Shown here: positions 21,502 through 33,028 of the stretch, piece after piece
How the letters are laid out: every line of letters begins with the position of its first letter
Numbering within the stretch: position 1 is the stretch's first letter
NCBI GenBank assembly: GCA_950022295.1
Contig: OX465598.1
Location: 181,221,501-181,285,500 of the forward strand
DNA: 64,000 nucleotides
Origin: Bromus sterilis
Lineage: Eukaryota; Streptophyta; Magnoliopsida; Poales; Poaceae
Direction: 5' to 3'
Notes under the pieces: model-generated
What the model was told of the DNA's origin: nothing
Database searches by the model: none
What the model saw: only the letters and a program-made list of their open reading frames with translations
Made by a program: the position numbers and the translations under genes

Positions 21502-22930
21502 GGGGATTGGCTTGTTTTACACAGTTTGCAACTTTCCAGTGCCGAAACACCAGACACAGGATTCAACGGAGAAAAGTGGACATTGAGTTGCAAAAACAGA
21601 ACATCTCCAAATGCGCAGAAAATCGACGGGGATATTTTCGAGAAGATTAACGAAGCTTCGCCGAAAAGGGGCCATATGGGGGCCACCAGGTGCCCAGGCG
21701 CCCTCCTGGCGCCGCCCCCACCAGGGACGCGCCGGGAGGCCGCCTGGACCCCTGGGGCCACTCCCGGCTCCCACCTCTGGCCTATATATTCATCGTCACG
21801 TAAAAACCTTAAACTTGAGGAGTTTCGCGAGTTCCCCCGCCTTTCCGTGGCGGAAACCTACAGAGAAGAAAAGACATATCCGGCGGGCATATTCCGCCCG
21901 GGAGAACACCTCCTGGAAGGGGAGATCATCACCATCGTCATCACCATCATCACAGGCATCATCGAGATAATCATCATCATCATCCCCAACATCAACACCA
22001 TCTCCATCTTCATCATATCTCATCTCACAATTGTAACTTGTGTTGTAATCCGTACTATCTATCCTGTCTACTCTACCGGTGTTGATTACTCTTTTGTGGT
22101 GAATGCTATTGAGTTTTGTTGGAGAAATATTGTTATGTCCAGATTGTTTATCATCTATTTATCACCACCGATCATGATCTCTTTTATGTCTTGTGAGTAT
22201 TTACTATAGTTCTTGAGGACATGGGATAAGTCTAGTACTTAGTAGTCATATGATGTTGAAGTAATATATGTTGTTTGATATTTAAGTTGTGTTGTTATTT
22301 TCCTAGTGGTGTTGTGTGAGTCGAACACACAACACTTCGCCTTGTTAAGGACTTAGGGGAATGCATTGTGTATAAAGAATGCTTACGGTGGGTTGCCGGA
22401 GTGACAGAAACCTGAACCCCAGTTTGCACACTTTTGCACAAGGGAATAATGGATCCTTGATCGTATTGCTATGGTTAGGATTTTTCCTTAATTTCTACCT
22501 TGTATTTGCGGAGGCTTACAAGTTGTTTAATCATAAGAGTGCACTTATCTTAGTCTAGAAGGTGCACTAGCATAGATCCACCCGCTCAACACTTATCAAC
22601 ACAAAAAATAGTACCAATACGGAATATGGCGAAAGCACGTGACCACCTCTCCCGTGTGTCCTCAAGAACGCTTTAGCCTTTATAAGTTCAGTTGCTAGGC
22701 TTATCCTTTGCTCAAAAGGATTGGGACACTTATTGCTCTGCAGTACCTTTTACTTTGATTGTTTCTACCTTCCCATTGCTTATACCAAAAACCCCTATAA
22801 AGTTATATTTCAGTGCTTGCAGTTGTTCCTTTTACAAATTCACTTATCAATAACTTCTGCTCCTCGTTGGGTTCGACACTCTTACTTATCAAAAACGCTA
22901 CAATAGATCCCTTATAGTTGAGGGTCATCA
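21502..22930 (+). repeat. 5' LTR of the Athila-type element, 5' end missing
   Basis: It ends TTGAGGGTCATCA and is followed by the primer site. It has a GC-rich segment (21,680-21,775), TATA-like GCCTATATATTC (about 21,780), and an imperfect CAT/ATC trinucleotide run (21,925-22,020). No TGATACG start is visible because the array abuts it at 21,502. Its sequence differs from the solo LTR at 27,709, so the two are not a pair. Confidence 0.8.
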
Positions 22931-22942
22931 AGTACTGTTTTC

Positions 22943-22960
22943 TGGCGCCGTTGCCAGGGA
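22943..22960 (+). other. Primer binding site, tRNA-Asp (Athila) type
   Basis: TGGCGCCGTTGCCAGGGA lies 12 bases after the LTR end. This is the classical Athila primer site with one or two changes. Confidence 0.88.
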
Positions 22961-23043
22961 GCGTAGCGCTATTAGTAAGTGAAGCTGGCAAGGAAACTTT
23001 TTTATTGCTGTTTTTATTTTGCTGTTGCTACTTTTTTGTCCTT

Positions 23044-23757
23044 ATGGACACCTCTACTATAGGTTCCTTGATTTTGGGGAAACGCCCCACTATTGTGGTG
23101 GTCACTCCTACCCCTACTGAAATTGTGCCTTATAAAATACCAATTGGTATTCTCGAGTATGTCTTGGCTAATCGTTATGCAGGAGACAGACATCCAGGTG
23201 AACACTTTCTATATTTCTCACAACTATGTTCATTATTTAAGCTTGCATGTGTATCAGTGGTGTTTTTTATGAGGAAATTATTCTCCGTATCACTTATAGA
23301 TAAAGCTTCAGATTGGTATAAGCTTCTCGATAACTCACATTTGCTTAATTGGCAAGAGCTTATGTCTCTCTTTTATACAAAGTTTTATCCTCTTCATGAA
23401 ATTCATCGAGATAGGAACTATATCTATAACTTTTGGTCTCGCGATAGAGAAAGCATCGCTCAAGCTTGGGGAAGATTGAAGTCCCTAATGCTCAAATGTC
23501 CTATTCATGAGCTCCCCAAAGATACTATACTTACAAATTTTTATGCCAGGCTTTCTCGTCAGGATAAGGAGATGTTGGATTCCTCCTCTAGTGGGGTATT
23601 TCAAATGAGAAGCGTTAAAGAGAGATGGGATCTCATTGGGAGAATTCAGAAGAACACTGAAGACTGGGAAATTGATAAAGGTATTGAACCAATTATAAAT
23701 TATGAGGGTGATTATATTCAGAGCTATGTGAAAACTGATTACCTTAATACCTTTTGA
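23044..23757 (+). pseudogene. gag of the Athila-type element
   Basis: The likely start is the ATG at 23,044 (MDTSTIGSLILGKRPTIVVV). Upstream codons in frame run through the primer site and are not coding. The core retains the plant retro-gag features DKASDWYKLLDNSHLLNWQE, then LFYTKFYPLHEIHRDRNYI and SIAQAWGRLKSLMLKCPIH. It would form the particle shell. The frame ends early at 23,755-23,757 and continues in degraded form (GLDSQLMIDFCKNFASHIDS) with more stops to about 23,960. No CCHC knuckle was seen, which is usual for Athila gag. Confidence 0.82.
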
Positions 23758-23960
23758 TCTAAGATTGGTCTTGATTCCCAGCTAATGATTGATTTTTGTA
23801 AGAACTTTGCCTCTCATATTGACTCTTCTAAGGAGGAGAAGGATCAGTACCATAAACCCTTTAAATAATTACCTGTTGCCATTAATGTTGCTGGCCCTAT
23901 TTTTCCTGCAGTTATATATGAAAACCCCCCTTTCCCGCAAGGATAAGGGAGCATACTTTT

Positions 23961-24971
23961 GTGACAGGCATAATAAATAAAAGTGAGAAAAAGACTGACG
24001 AGCCTGAGGATCAGATCAAGGTCGATCCTCATGTTGCGATGGTTAAAGATCTAGTTACTAATGATGTTTTAGAATCCAATATAAATTTTTGTGCTGTTTC
24101 CACTAACATTGTTACAACTAAGAATAAAGGCTCAATTTCAGGTACACCAGCTGTATCTGTTAAAATAGGAGATTACAATTATTACAGGCTATGTGATTTG
24201 GGATCAAGTGTTAGCGCCATTCCTTATTCACTCTATCAGGAGATCATGGGTGAGATTTCACCCTGTGAACTTGAAGAGGTTGATGTTACTATTTATCTAG
24301 CAAACAAAGAAAACTATCTCTCCCATTGGAGTTGTGAAAGATGTTAAAGTCCTATGTGGAAAGGTAAAGTATCCTACCGACTTTCTAATACTTGGTTCAG
24401 TACAAGATAGTTTTTTCCCTATTGTCTTTGGTAGGCCTTTCCTCAACACTTGTGGAGCTATAATAGATTGCAGGAAAGGTAAAGTTTCTGTTGCATTCAA
24501 TGGTGAGCCATATGAATTTAACTTTTCTAAGTTCTCTAAGCAGCCTCGTGGTACTAATTTGCCTAGTAATAATAAACTTATTGAAGATATTGCTTCCATT
24601 GCTTTTCCTCCGAATGATCCTTTGCATCAATATATGGAGACCACGAGAATGATATGCATATGCAAGAAAGAAGTGAGTTAGATGAAATATTCTTGAGGAA
24701 AACTGCTATCCTAAAGCACAACCTTCCGGTTGAACCTTTATGAATTCTTGCACAACCTAAAGAAGACCCGGTGTTTGATCTCAAACCACTTCCCGATACG
24801 CTCAAGTATGCTTATTTAGATGAAAAGAAAATATATCCTGTCATTATCAATGCTAACCTTTCAGGATTTGAAGAAGAGTGATTATTTTAGACACTTCGCA
24901 GACACCATGGTGCCCGTGGCTATACCCTTGATGACCTTAAGGGGATTAGTCCATCGATTTGCCAACATACT
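23961..24971 (+). pseudogene. Protease region and linker of Athila-type pol
   Basis: The retropepsin motif appears as RLCDLGSSVSAIPYSLYQEI, with DLGS in the active-site position as in other Athila proteases. A frameshift near 24,320-24,345 follows; the reading then continues as VKDVKVLCGKVKYPTDFLIL, then FGRPFLNTCGAIIDCRKG, a typical end of the fold. The linker to RT is disturbed by stops (24,679-24,681 and later ones) but keeps the phrase KPLPDTLKYAYLDEKKIYPV. The domain would process the polyprotein; it cannot be functional here. Confidence 0.8.
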
Positions 24972-26477
24972 ATGAATCTCGAGCCCGATGCTAAACCAGT
25001 TGTTGATCATCAACGACGGTTGAACCCAAGGATGAAGGACGTGGTTAGGACTGAAATTCTCAAGCTTCTAGCCGCAGGTATCATATACCCTATAGCTGAT
25101 AGAAAGTGGGTAAGTCCAGTTCATTGTGTTCCTAAGAAAGGAGGTATGACTGTTGTTCCTAATGATAAAAATGAACTAATACCTGAAAGAGTTGTTATTG
25201 GATACATAATGTGTATTGATTACAGGAAGTTAAACAAGGAAACCAGGAAGGACCATTACCCGCTGCCCTTCATCGATCAAATGCTAGAGAGGTTGTCCAA
25301 AAACACCCACTTTTGCTGTCTCGACGGGCACTCTGGCTTCTCTCAAATTCATGTTAATACTGCCGATCAAGAGAAGACCACTTTCACGTGTCCTTACGAT
25401 ACTTATGCTTATAGGTGTATGCCTTTTGGTTTATGCAATGCACCTGCTACTTTTCAGAGATGCATGTCTGCTATTTTTCATGGTTTCTGTGAGGAGATTG
25501 TGGAAGTCTTCATGGACGATTTCTCCGTCTATGGAACTTCCGTTGACAACTGTCTCCACAATCTTAATAAAGTTTTGCAGAGATGCGAGGATACAAATTT
25601 AGTCCTAAACTGGGAAAAGTGCCACTTCATGGTTAACGAAGGTATCGTTCTTGGTCACAAGATTTCCGAGAGGGGAATTGAAGTGGACAAGGAGAAGATT
25701 GAAGCTATTGAAAGGACGCCGTATCCAAGGGACATCAAAGGTATTCGTAGTTTTCTCGGTCATGCTGGTTTCTTTAGAAGATATATTGACTTTTCTAAGA
25801 CTTCGAGACCTCCCACTAATCTTCTCCAGAAGGATTTTCCTTATGTATTTGATGAAGATTGTAAGGAAGCCTTCGAAGTTCTTAAGAAAGCTTTAATAAC
25901 CGCTCTTATAGTACAACCACCTGATTGGAAATTGCCCTTTGAAATTATGTGTGATGCTAGTGATTTTGCTGTTGGAGCTGTTTTAGGACAAAGGGTTGAT
26001 AAGAAATTGAATGTTATACATTATGCTAGCAAAACCCTTGATAGTGCTCAAAAGAATTATGCTACTACTGAGAAGGAATTCTTAGCAGTAGTGTTGGCTT
26101 GTGATAAGTTTAGGCAGTATATTGTTGATTCTAAAGTTATTATTCATACTGACCATGCTGCCCTTAAGTATCTTATGCAGAAGAAGGATGCCAAACCAAG
26201 GCTTATAAGGTGGGTACTCCTTGTTCAAGAATTTGATTTGCAGATTGTTGATAGGAAAGGAGAAGACAATCTGGTGGAGGATAATTTTTCAAGGATGGAA
26301 GATATACCGCACGATCCCATTCCAATCAACGACAGTTTTCCAGACGAACAACTAGCTGTTGTAAAAGTACAATCTCTCTCCGATCCTTGGTTTGCAGATT
26401 ATGCTAATTTTATCGTTGCAAAGTATTTGCCTCTAGGTTTAACATTTCAGCAAAGGAAAAAGTTTTCCATGATTTGA
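24972..26477 (+). pseudogene. RT and RNase H of Athila-type pol
   Basis: This is a 501-codon open stretch. RT blocks run in order: NPRMKDVVRTEILKLLAAGI, WVSPVHCVPKKGG, MCIDYRKLNKETRKDHYPLP, FCCLDGHSGFSQI, MPFGLCNAPATFQRCM and the catalytic FMDDFSVYG (25,509-25,535), then LVLNWEKCHFMVNEGIVLGH. RNase H begins FEIMCDASDFAVGAVLGQ and includes YATTEKEFLAVVLACDKFRQ and HTDHAALKYL. Catalytic residues appear intact, but the frame is lost just before the integrase zinc finger (about 26,450) by a one-base shift. The flanking protease and integrase are also broken. Confidence 0.92.
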
Positions 26478-27675
26478 GGCATTACTTTTGGGATGACCCT
26501 CATCTTTTCAAAGAAGGTCTGGATGGGATCGCGAGAAGATGTATACCGGAACACGAGCAGAAGGACATTCTCAGAAAATGTCACGATAGTCCCTATGGAG
26601 GACATCATGCCGGTGAGAGGACCGCACATAAGGTTCTCCAATCAGGTTTTTATTGGCCTACTCTCTTTAAAGATGCTATAAATTATGTCTTATCTTGTGA
26701 TTAGTGTCAGAGAGTTGGTAATATTAGTAGGAGGAATGAGATGCCTATGAATTACTCTCTAGTGATTGAGCCTTTTTATTGCTGGGGTTTTGATTTTATG
26801 GGTCATTTTCCTCCCTCACACAAGTACACTTACATTTTAGTAGCTGTTGATTATGTAACCAAGTGGGTTGAAGAAATCCCCACTGAGAGTGCTGATCACA
26901 CGACATCTTTGAAAATGCTCAAGGATGTAATTTTTCCTAGGTTTGGTGTACCAAGGTACCTCATGGCTGATGGAGGACCACACTTCAATCATAGAATTGC
27001 TTCACCGTCCCATCCTCAAACTAGTGGGAAAGTTGAGCTCACCAATAGAGAGATCAAGTTGATATTTCAAAAGACAGTTAATAGTTATAGAAAGGACTGG
27101 TCAAATAAGTTAGGAGATGCTTTGTGGGCGTATAAAACTGCTTACAAAAACCCCATGGGCATGTCTCCCTATAAGATGGTCTATGGCAAGGCTTGCCATT
27201 TTCCATTAGAGTTAGAACACAAAGCTTTCTGGGATGTTAGAGAGCTTAATGTTGACTCAAAGTTAGCTGGTGAAAAGCGTCTCATGAACTTGACTTCTCT
27301 AGATGAGTGGAGAAGTGAAGCATACGAGAGTGCTAAAATGTTCAAGGAAAAGGTAAAGAAGTGGCATGATAGAAGGATTTTGAAACGTGAATTTAATGTT
27401 GGTGATAAAGTTTGTTGTTTAGATCCCGTTTCAGGTTTTCTCCGGGTAAATTACTTTCCAGATGGGAAGGGCCATTTCATATCGAAGAAGTCTACCGCTC
27501 CGGTGCAATTAAGATTAACAATTTTGACGGAACCAAGCTTCAAGTTGTGAATGGGCAAAGACTGAAGCATTACATGGCAGGAGACCCTGTAAATGTTGAT
27601 GTGAATTTGATACACACAACAACTGGTGAAGAATATGTTGCAGCCCTGTTTCAGACACCGGCAAGAATAGAATAA
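26474..27675 (+). pseudogene. Integrase of Athila-type pol
   Basis: The HHCC finger is visible (CHDSPYGGHHAGERTAHKVL, then C, a stop at 26,702-26,704, and CQR). The DDE core follows: FDFMGHFPPSHKYTYILVAV, LMADGGPHF and SHPQTSGKVELTNREI, so the three acidic residues are there. The spacing between the second D and the E is too short. About 20 residues of the usual core are missing around HFNHRIASPSHP, which would destroy activity by itself. A further frameshift near 27,470 moves the C-terminal domain (EGPFHIEEVYRSGAIKINNF) to another frame, ending EEYVAALFQTPARIE at 27,675. Confidence 0.88.
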
Positions 27676-28308
27676 GAAAAGGTATGTATTACGGTAAGGA
27701 AACATCGCTGATACGTCTCAAACGTATCTACTATTCCAAACACTTTTGATATTGTTTTGACCTCATCCTTGCATGATTTGAACTAAACTAGCCCAGACTG
27801 ACGCTGTTTTCAACAGAGCTTCCTGTATGGTCTTATTGTGTGCAGGATAATGGATTTTTAGGCACCTCAGAAAATTCTAGGAAAATTCACGAAAAACCCA
27901 CACACCCGAAGGAGCCCGGAGCTAGAAGTGGGGCTAGAGGGAAGCCAGGGCCCCCCAGGCGCCCTGCTGGCGCGCCCCCACCCCTGGCCGTGCCGGGGGC
28001 CCGCCTGGGGGACTCCCACCTCCGCTGGTGTCCTACCGAGGCCCCTATTTATTGCCGTGACGCAAAAACCCCAGAACAGAAGTCGTTTTCCCAGTTTCCA
28101 TCGCAGAGCCGCCGCCACCCTCTGTTCTTCTCCGAGAGGGCTAATCTGGAGGATGTTTTGGCCTCCGGTGAGGGGAGATCATCGCCATCGTCATCATCAT
28201 CACCACTCCATCCTCCCTCCATGACTTCTCTTCACATGTGTGAGTAATTCCCTGCTGTAGGCAAAGGGGATGGTAGGGATTGTATGAGTTAGATCATGTA
28301 ATAGTTGG

Positions 28309-28316
28309 CATGTTGC
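28309..28316. repeat. hAT target site duplication CATGTTGC, left copy
   Basis: CATGTTGC occurs again at 29,207-29,214, right after the terminal inverted repeat. An exact 8-bp duplication is diagnostic of the hAT superfamily. Confidence 0.92.
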
Positions 28317-29206
28317 TCAGGGTGTGCATTCGTTTTTTTCGGTTTGATTCGGTTCGGTTTGTACGGTTTTCGGTTTTGTACGGTTTTTATACTTCGGTTT
28401 ATATGGTTTTGTACGTAGATACGGTTCGGTTTCGGTAATAACCATTTAATTCGGTTCGGTTTCGGTAATAACCTAAATAACCAAAATTGACGCGAATTTT
28501 TGAAGGAACGACAAATATTTTTTAGTCGCACGATTCGATCCAAATATGTAGGTTACTTTTTTGCATGAAGCAAAGGATTTTATTTTTTTGATTATGTGAA
28601 GGAGCTAGCAGAAGAAAAAAAGGTAGCAAAAAAAATATGAAAGAGCCATGAGGCTAGCAGAAAAAAGGAACGAACAACAAAATAACCAAAGTTACGTGAA
28701 GGAGCTAGCAGAAAAAAAAGGAGCCATGAAGGCTGAAGCGATGGATTTTATTTATTTAGCATGGCCATGAAGCGATGGAGATGCCTGGAGATCGATCAAC
28801 TGTTGACTGGGCCGAAGGGAATCTCTGTGACTCCACCAAGTCGTTGTCTATGGGCTGGATTACTTCAGGCCCAGATGCGCCAGAGCACAGAACGATCGTT
28901 CGCTCAGCGTTTTAGTACCACCTCGCCTATCGAGATGCAGCGCAGTGGGCAGAAGGCTATAAAACACAGGGTGGATCCTGCCGATGGTTCAAGTAATAAC
29001 ATCAGTTTTGTACACAGCGAAGCATGTTTCGGTTATTTCGGTTTAACCGAAAACCGTCGGTTTTTAACCGAAAAAACCAAATGTCAAATGGTTTCTAAAA
29101 ATAGAAACTGAAACTGAAACCGAAAACTGTAAAAACTGAAATTTCGGTTCGGTTTGGTTTTTTTCGGTTCGGTTTTCGGTTTCCAATTCGGTTTTGCACA
29201 CCCTGA
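28317..29206. mobile_element. Non-autonomous hAT transposon, 890 bp
   Basis: Terminal inverted repeats TCAGGGTGTGC / GCACACCCTGA are perfect and bounded by an exact 8-bp duplication. Subterminal regions are packed with TTCGGTTCGGTTT and its complement on the other side, which could act as transposase-binding sites. The interior is AT-rich with no transposase motif, so it depends on an autonomous relative. It inserted after the solo LTR's source element arrived. Confidence 0.92.
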
Positions 29207-30289
29207 CATGTTGCCTATCATCTACTTGGTGTTTATCATCTTTGCTACAACTTGTGGCTCTTAATTCTTGTCACTTTGGGCCCGAATGCCATGCTTTCAG
29301 ATCTGAAACACTTGTTATTTCATGAGTATATTTTTGTTCTTGATCCTATCTATGAGTTGTATGCACCTATTATGGTCCGAAACTGGCGATCCCAAAGGTG
29401 ACAGCTTGGGACACCAAAGGGTATGGACTACAATTTGAGGATTTCATGTATCCATTGAGTTTATTGCTTTGTTCCGGTGCTTTTTGACAGGAGAACCTTA
29501 ATCTCCATAAGTACCTTTTGGCCCCGTTCGTAGCGGGATGGTAGGACAAAAGATGTTGTTCAAGTTCTTATTGATGCACGCACAACTACCTACGGGATAC
29601 ATGCCTAATGTTTCATATTTTCCTAGATGATCATTTCTTTTCTGTGTGCCTTGCCCCGTGTTAAAATCTATTACATGTTCACTCTCATGCAAGCAGTGCC
29701 AAACCATCCATCTCCCTAGCCTACAGTGTTTCAATCATGCTGGTTACAAGTAGTTTGCTTTTGCTGTTTTACTTTCGCTGTCGCCACTATCACTATCATA
29801 TCACCGTTGCTATTAATATTTTGTTGCAAGCAAGTATATTTCAGGTGCGGTTGAATTGACAACTCAACTGTCAAAAATTATAAATATTCTTTGGCTCCCC
29901 TTGTGTCGAATCAATAAATTGGGTTATCTTGCCCGCTAAGACTATCTCGATCCCCTACAGTTGAGGGTCATCAATCCCGAACATCAATAAAAGTTACATA
30001 TTGCGGGTTTTTGGAAAATTAGGATAATTCCAAGCCTAAACGAAGCCGGAGAGGAGCTCCAAGGGGCCCAGGCGCCCCCTGGCGTGGCCTACTCCATGGC
30101 CGCACTGGGAGGCCGCCTGGGCACCCCGGAGTCCGTCTCCGACCCCACTTTGGCTTGTTACTTCCCTTTTGTTGCAGAAATTTTTGCTATATATTTTCCC
30201 GGATCGTCCTGGCACCGTATCTCACGATTTCGTGTGTCTTCTTTTCGAGCTATTTCTGCCAGGAGATCTTTCATCTAGACCTAGGTGTC

Positions 30290-30790
30290 ATGGCATCCCC
30301 AAGATCCCCAAAGGACAAGTTTGTCGTCAACGTCATCAACCCTTACCTCGCTCAGGTGAACAAGCACCCTCAAACCGTTCGGGTGGATGATGGTGTCCTC
30401 CAACAAGAAGATCTAAAGGAACCTCTCAAGGAAGGGAGCATCCAGGCTAGGCTAGAAGAAGTGGAGCATGAATCTTCAAATACAAGAAGATAGTCGAGCG
30501 TGGTGTTGAAGCCAACTTTGACATCAACAACGATCTGAAGGCACACTACAAGAAGGATATGAAGGATATGTGGTCAAGCATGACTGAACTGGAAGAGAAA
30601 CTGATTGAGCTCCAAGGGCAAATTTATGACCTCCAGAACTAGAACTGTGAGTATGAACTAAAGTTTCTGCGCATGGGTTTGGGTGATGAGTGTAGGATCA
30701 TGGAGACTGAAGCCTCATATGATAGGAGAACCTCTTCCATGGAAGTGCTTCGCCAAGGACTACATGATCAAAAGGAACAAGAATGAGGAG
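30290..30790 (+). pseudogene. ORF downstream of pol in the Athila-type element, broken
   Basis: An ATG at 30,290 opens a frame with MASPRSPKDKFVVNVINPYL and a charged, helix-prone continuation to 30,493. After a one-base shift the coding character continues (YKKIVERGVEANFDINNDLK, then MWSSMTELEEKLIELQGQIY), with stops at about 30,640 and 30,785. Heptad-like Leu/Glu spacing suggests a coiled coil. It occupies the place of the env-like gene of Athila, but I see no signal peptide or membrane segment and cannot assign a function. Confidence 0.6.
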
Positions 30791-32019
30791 TGAAATCTCC
30801 TCGGGTAATGGCATCCCCTTAGCTTGTTCCAAGATTGGGGGAGTGCCCGGTATCTTTATCTTTATCTTCGTCTTTTGGAGTCAAGTAGAGTCGTATCATG
30901 TCTAGGGAAGTTATTATATGAAATAGGTGTTTGCATTGAGGTCTATCACTCCTTTGTGGAGAGTCTTGTATCCATGAGTGTGGAGTCGTCTATGATAGAA
31001 TATTAATGAGAAGTCTATTGGTTCCTTCACTGCACTCGGTATTCTCTTCACGCAATCGACCTTATATGATGATTCTTATGGGGAGTATTGACCTTATATC
31101 AGGCATGGATTTTAAAACTTTATTTAAATCTTGGCAAACATAGCTTTGATCATAACAACATGCATGATTTTCTCAAGTAGCGACATAGCCAAAACCTTTA
31201 TGTTATTATGCTTGAAGTGTTATGTTGACAAGGAAGACCACTTGATGTGTTATGCTTACCTTATTGTTTATTCTTTATGTGCTTTGCATCTAAGTCATCA
31301 TCAATTTTCCGTTCTCTCAAAGCCTTTGCTAGCCAAACTCTGTACTAAGCAGATTTCTGCTTGTGCATCCATACTCTGAAACCAATATCTTCCATATGAG
31401 TCCACCATACCTTCCTATTCGTGGTATTTCCCTACCACTCCTAAAAGTATAGAATTCATGTGTTATCCTTAAATGTTCAAATTTTTCTGTTTTGTGCCTC
31501 TTGTTTAGCTCATGAGGAAGTAGTAGGTAATTCATGATATTCGTAAGTTGGACAAGTTTTACTCCGAGATGGCATGTCTAATCTGCAAACCCTTAATACA
31601 AAGAGGAACTAGCGTGAGTGCACCCAGCTCGTAAGATAATACAACAAACAAACCCTCCTTCAGGCTTGGTCTATGAGAAATCAGAAACTTTGGCAGTGAT
31701 CAACAAAGGAGATTAAGGGGATGTGATCGTCCCCACTTGGGAGCCGTTCCTCGAAACTTGTCCAGCTTGAGAAGTAATTGAGCTATCTATTAGCATTCGT
31801 TGACAAACTATGCACCTCCCAAAACTTGTTTTTATTCTGTTTGATTTAAGGATAGCACATGAGTTTTCCCTACTTCCCTTTAACAAGGGCCTGTCTTTTA
31901 CTTTTATGTTAAGTCAGTTCTTCCTACTTCCTTCTTTTCGTAAAAAGAACAGACACTTGATGTTGACAAGGATTCATTCATATAATGTTGGATTAAGTTT
32001 TGTCATGCCACATCCTTGT
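30791..32019 (+). other. 3' non-coding region of the Athila-type element
   Basis: AT-rich DNA without genes. The phrases TTGGGGGAGTGCCCGG (about 30,835) and AAGGATAGCACATGAG (about 31,848) are familiar from the long untranslated 3' region of Triticeae Athila elements. The 3' LTR that should follow is absent. Confidence 0.6.
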
Positions 32020-32284
32020 TGACACTATCATTTGATACATAGTGTCAATAAATTCATATCGAGTGGACATGACACTATCCGTGTGCTTTACGGTATCACC
32101 GATTTTTTTTCATCTAATAGGATATGTTTGATACATGTAAGTCATTAAGTGTAGATTAGACAGTTGCTATGGGTTTATTTACACTTGAGCTATGATTTTT
32201 TTGTCACTTACATCTTCCATTTGATATATGGCACTAAGTTAGTTTCATGTCCACTCGATATGAATTTATTGACACTATGTCAGT
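32020..32284. mobile_element. MITE-like long inverted repeat
   Basis: The stretch starting ATAGTGTCAATAAATTCATA (about 32,039) and running through TCGAGTGGACATGA recurs as its reverse complement at about 32,246-32,281. The arms are about 36 bp and nearly perfect. Near each arm a second motif CATTTGATAYAT is repeated, and GACACTAT/ATAGTGTC makes a small extra palindrome on the left. No clear target duplication was found, so the superfamily is open. Confidence 0.6.
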
Positions 32285-32623
32285 TGCTGCTGGAGGAGAT
32301 GCTGGAGGAGCTACTGGAGGAGATCTTGCAGGCAGTGGTGACGCAGGTGCAATTGCTGCTGCTTGAAGGCTAATGATATGTAAAAGTAGGTTTATGTATG
32401 TTTGGAAGCTTCTGTATCTGAATTGGCAAGCTATGCATGACAATTTATGTGATGTTTGAACTCCAATATATTTGAGTTTGTGTTATATGTGATGTTACTA
32501 CTATATTATAACTTGTACAAAGTACACACATAACAAGATGAGGCTTCTGGTCAGAATCAACACAAAGTTGACTCTGCTCTCCTAGTTTGGGGCTGTACCA
32601 TAGATAATAATTGCCCACATTTA
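32285..32623. other. Unclassified stretch with GGAGGAG triplets
   Basis: It starts with GCTGGAGGAGATGCTGGAGG and relatives (32,288-32,330), a short degenerate repeat, then AT-rich DNA resembling a 3' untranslated region. No element or gene could be supported. Confidence 0.35.
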
Positions 32624-32625
32624 TA

Positions 32626-32713
32626 CTCCCTCTGTAAACTAATACTCTGTATAAGATGTTTTAGATAACTAAACTAGTGATCTAAAACATCTTATATTAA
32701 TTTACGGAGGGAG
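32626..32713. mobile_element. Stowaway MITE, 88 bp
   Basis: Ends CTCCCTCTGT and ACGGAGGGAG form the inverted repeats of grass Stowaway (Tc1/mariner) MITEs. TA duplications lie at 32,624-32,625 and 32,714-32,715. The interior is nearly a complete hairpin (AAGATGTTTTAGAT with ATCTAAAACATCTT). It lies upstream of the B3-like pseudogene. Confidence 0.95.
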
Positions 32714-33028
32714 TATTTACCAAGGGTCTCCACAACATACGCTAGATGACATGCGGGCCGGAGCCAACTCCATATTAAATGTATCGGCACGTTGAGACAC
32801 CACTACCCCTTTCTTCGTCGCTCGCACTTTGCTCCTGCAATCCTCTGCTGTTCGTAAGCCTCCTAAAATACCAGATTTCGCGGACTGACGTCTCTGTAGA
32901 TTGGTGCCTCCTGCAAGTAGAACCACATTTCGAAACCGCCCCTCGACTCGCCGACTATCGCACCTGCTGTCGTCGACGTTTTTATTGCACTCACCCACCC
33001 CCACTAGATTGGGGTTTTTCTACTGGAC

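Larger units (their letters stand above)
27709..29973 (+). mobile_element. Solo LTR (Athila-type) inside the Athila element
   Basis: It begins TGATACGTCTCAAACGTATC and ends TTGAGGGTCATCA, with a GC-rich segment and CCCTATTTATTGCC TATA box (about 28,045). Flanking five bases are ATCGC (27,704-27,708) and ATCCC (29,974-29,978), a target duplication with one mismatch. No primer site or coding sequence follows, so it is a solo LTR left after recombination. Without the hAT element inside it the LTR is about 1.37 kb. It lies just after the pol stop of the host element. Confidence 0.85.
21502..32019 (+). mobile_element. Athila-type Ty3/gypsy element, truncated at both ends
   Basis: The order is partial 5' LTR, tRNA-Asp-type primer site, gag, protease, RT, RNase H, integrase, then a long 3' region with a further ORF, as in Athila. 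The LTR start is missing at 21,502. The 3' LTR is not present: internal sequence fades near 32,020 where an inverted-repeat element and unrelated DNA begin. A solo LTR (27,709-29,973) is inserted between pol and the 3' ORF. Multiple stops and frameshifts show an old, inactive copy. Confidence 0.85.

Noticed and set aside
22300..22930. The LTR ending at 22,930 and the LTR at 27,709-29,973 being the two LTRs of one Athila element
   Set aside because: Apart from the shared TTGAGGGTCATCA end they do not match, and the second has its own flanking duplication with Athila internal sequence continuing beyond it.
28317..29206. TTCGGTTCGGTTT repeats as interstitial telomeric sequence
   Set aside because: They are not TTTAGGG units, they occur as inverted subterminal repeats, and they are bounded by hAT ends and an 8-bp duplication.
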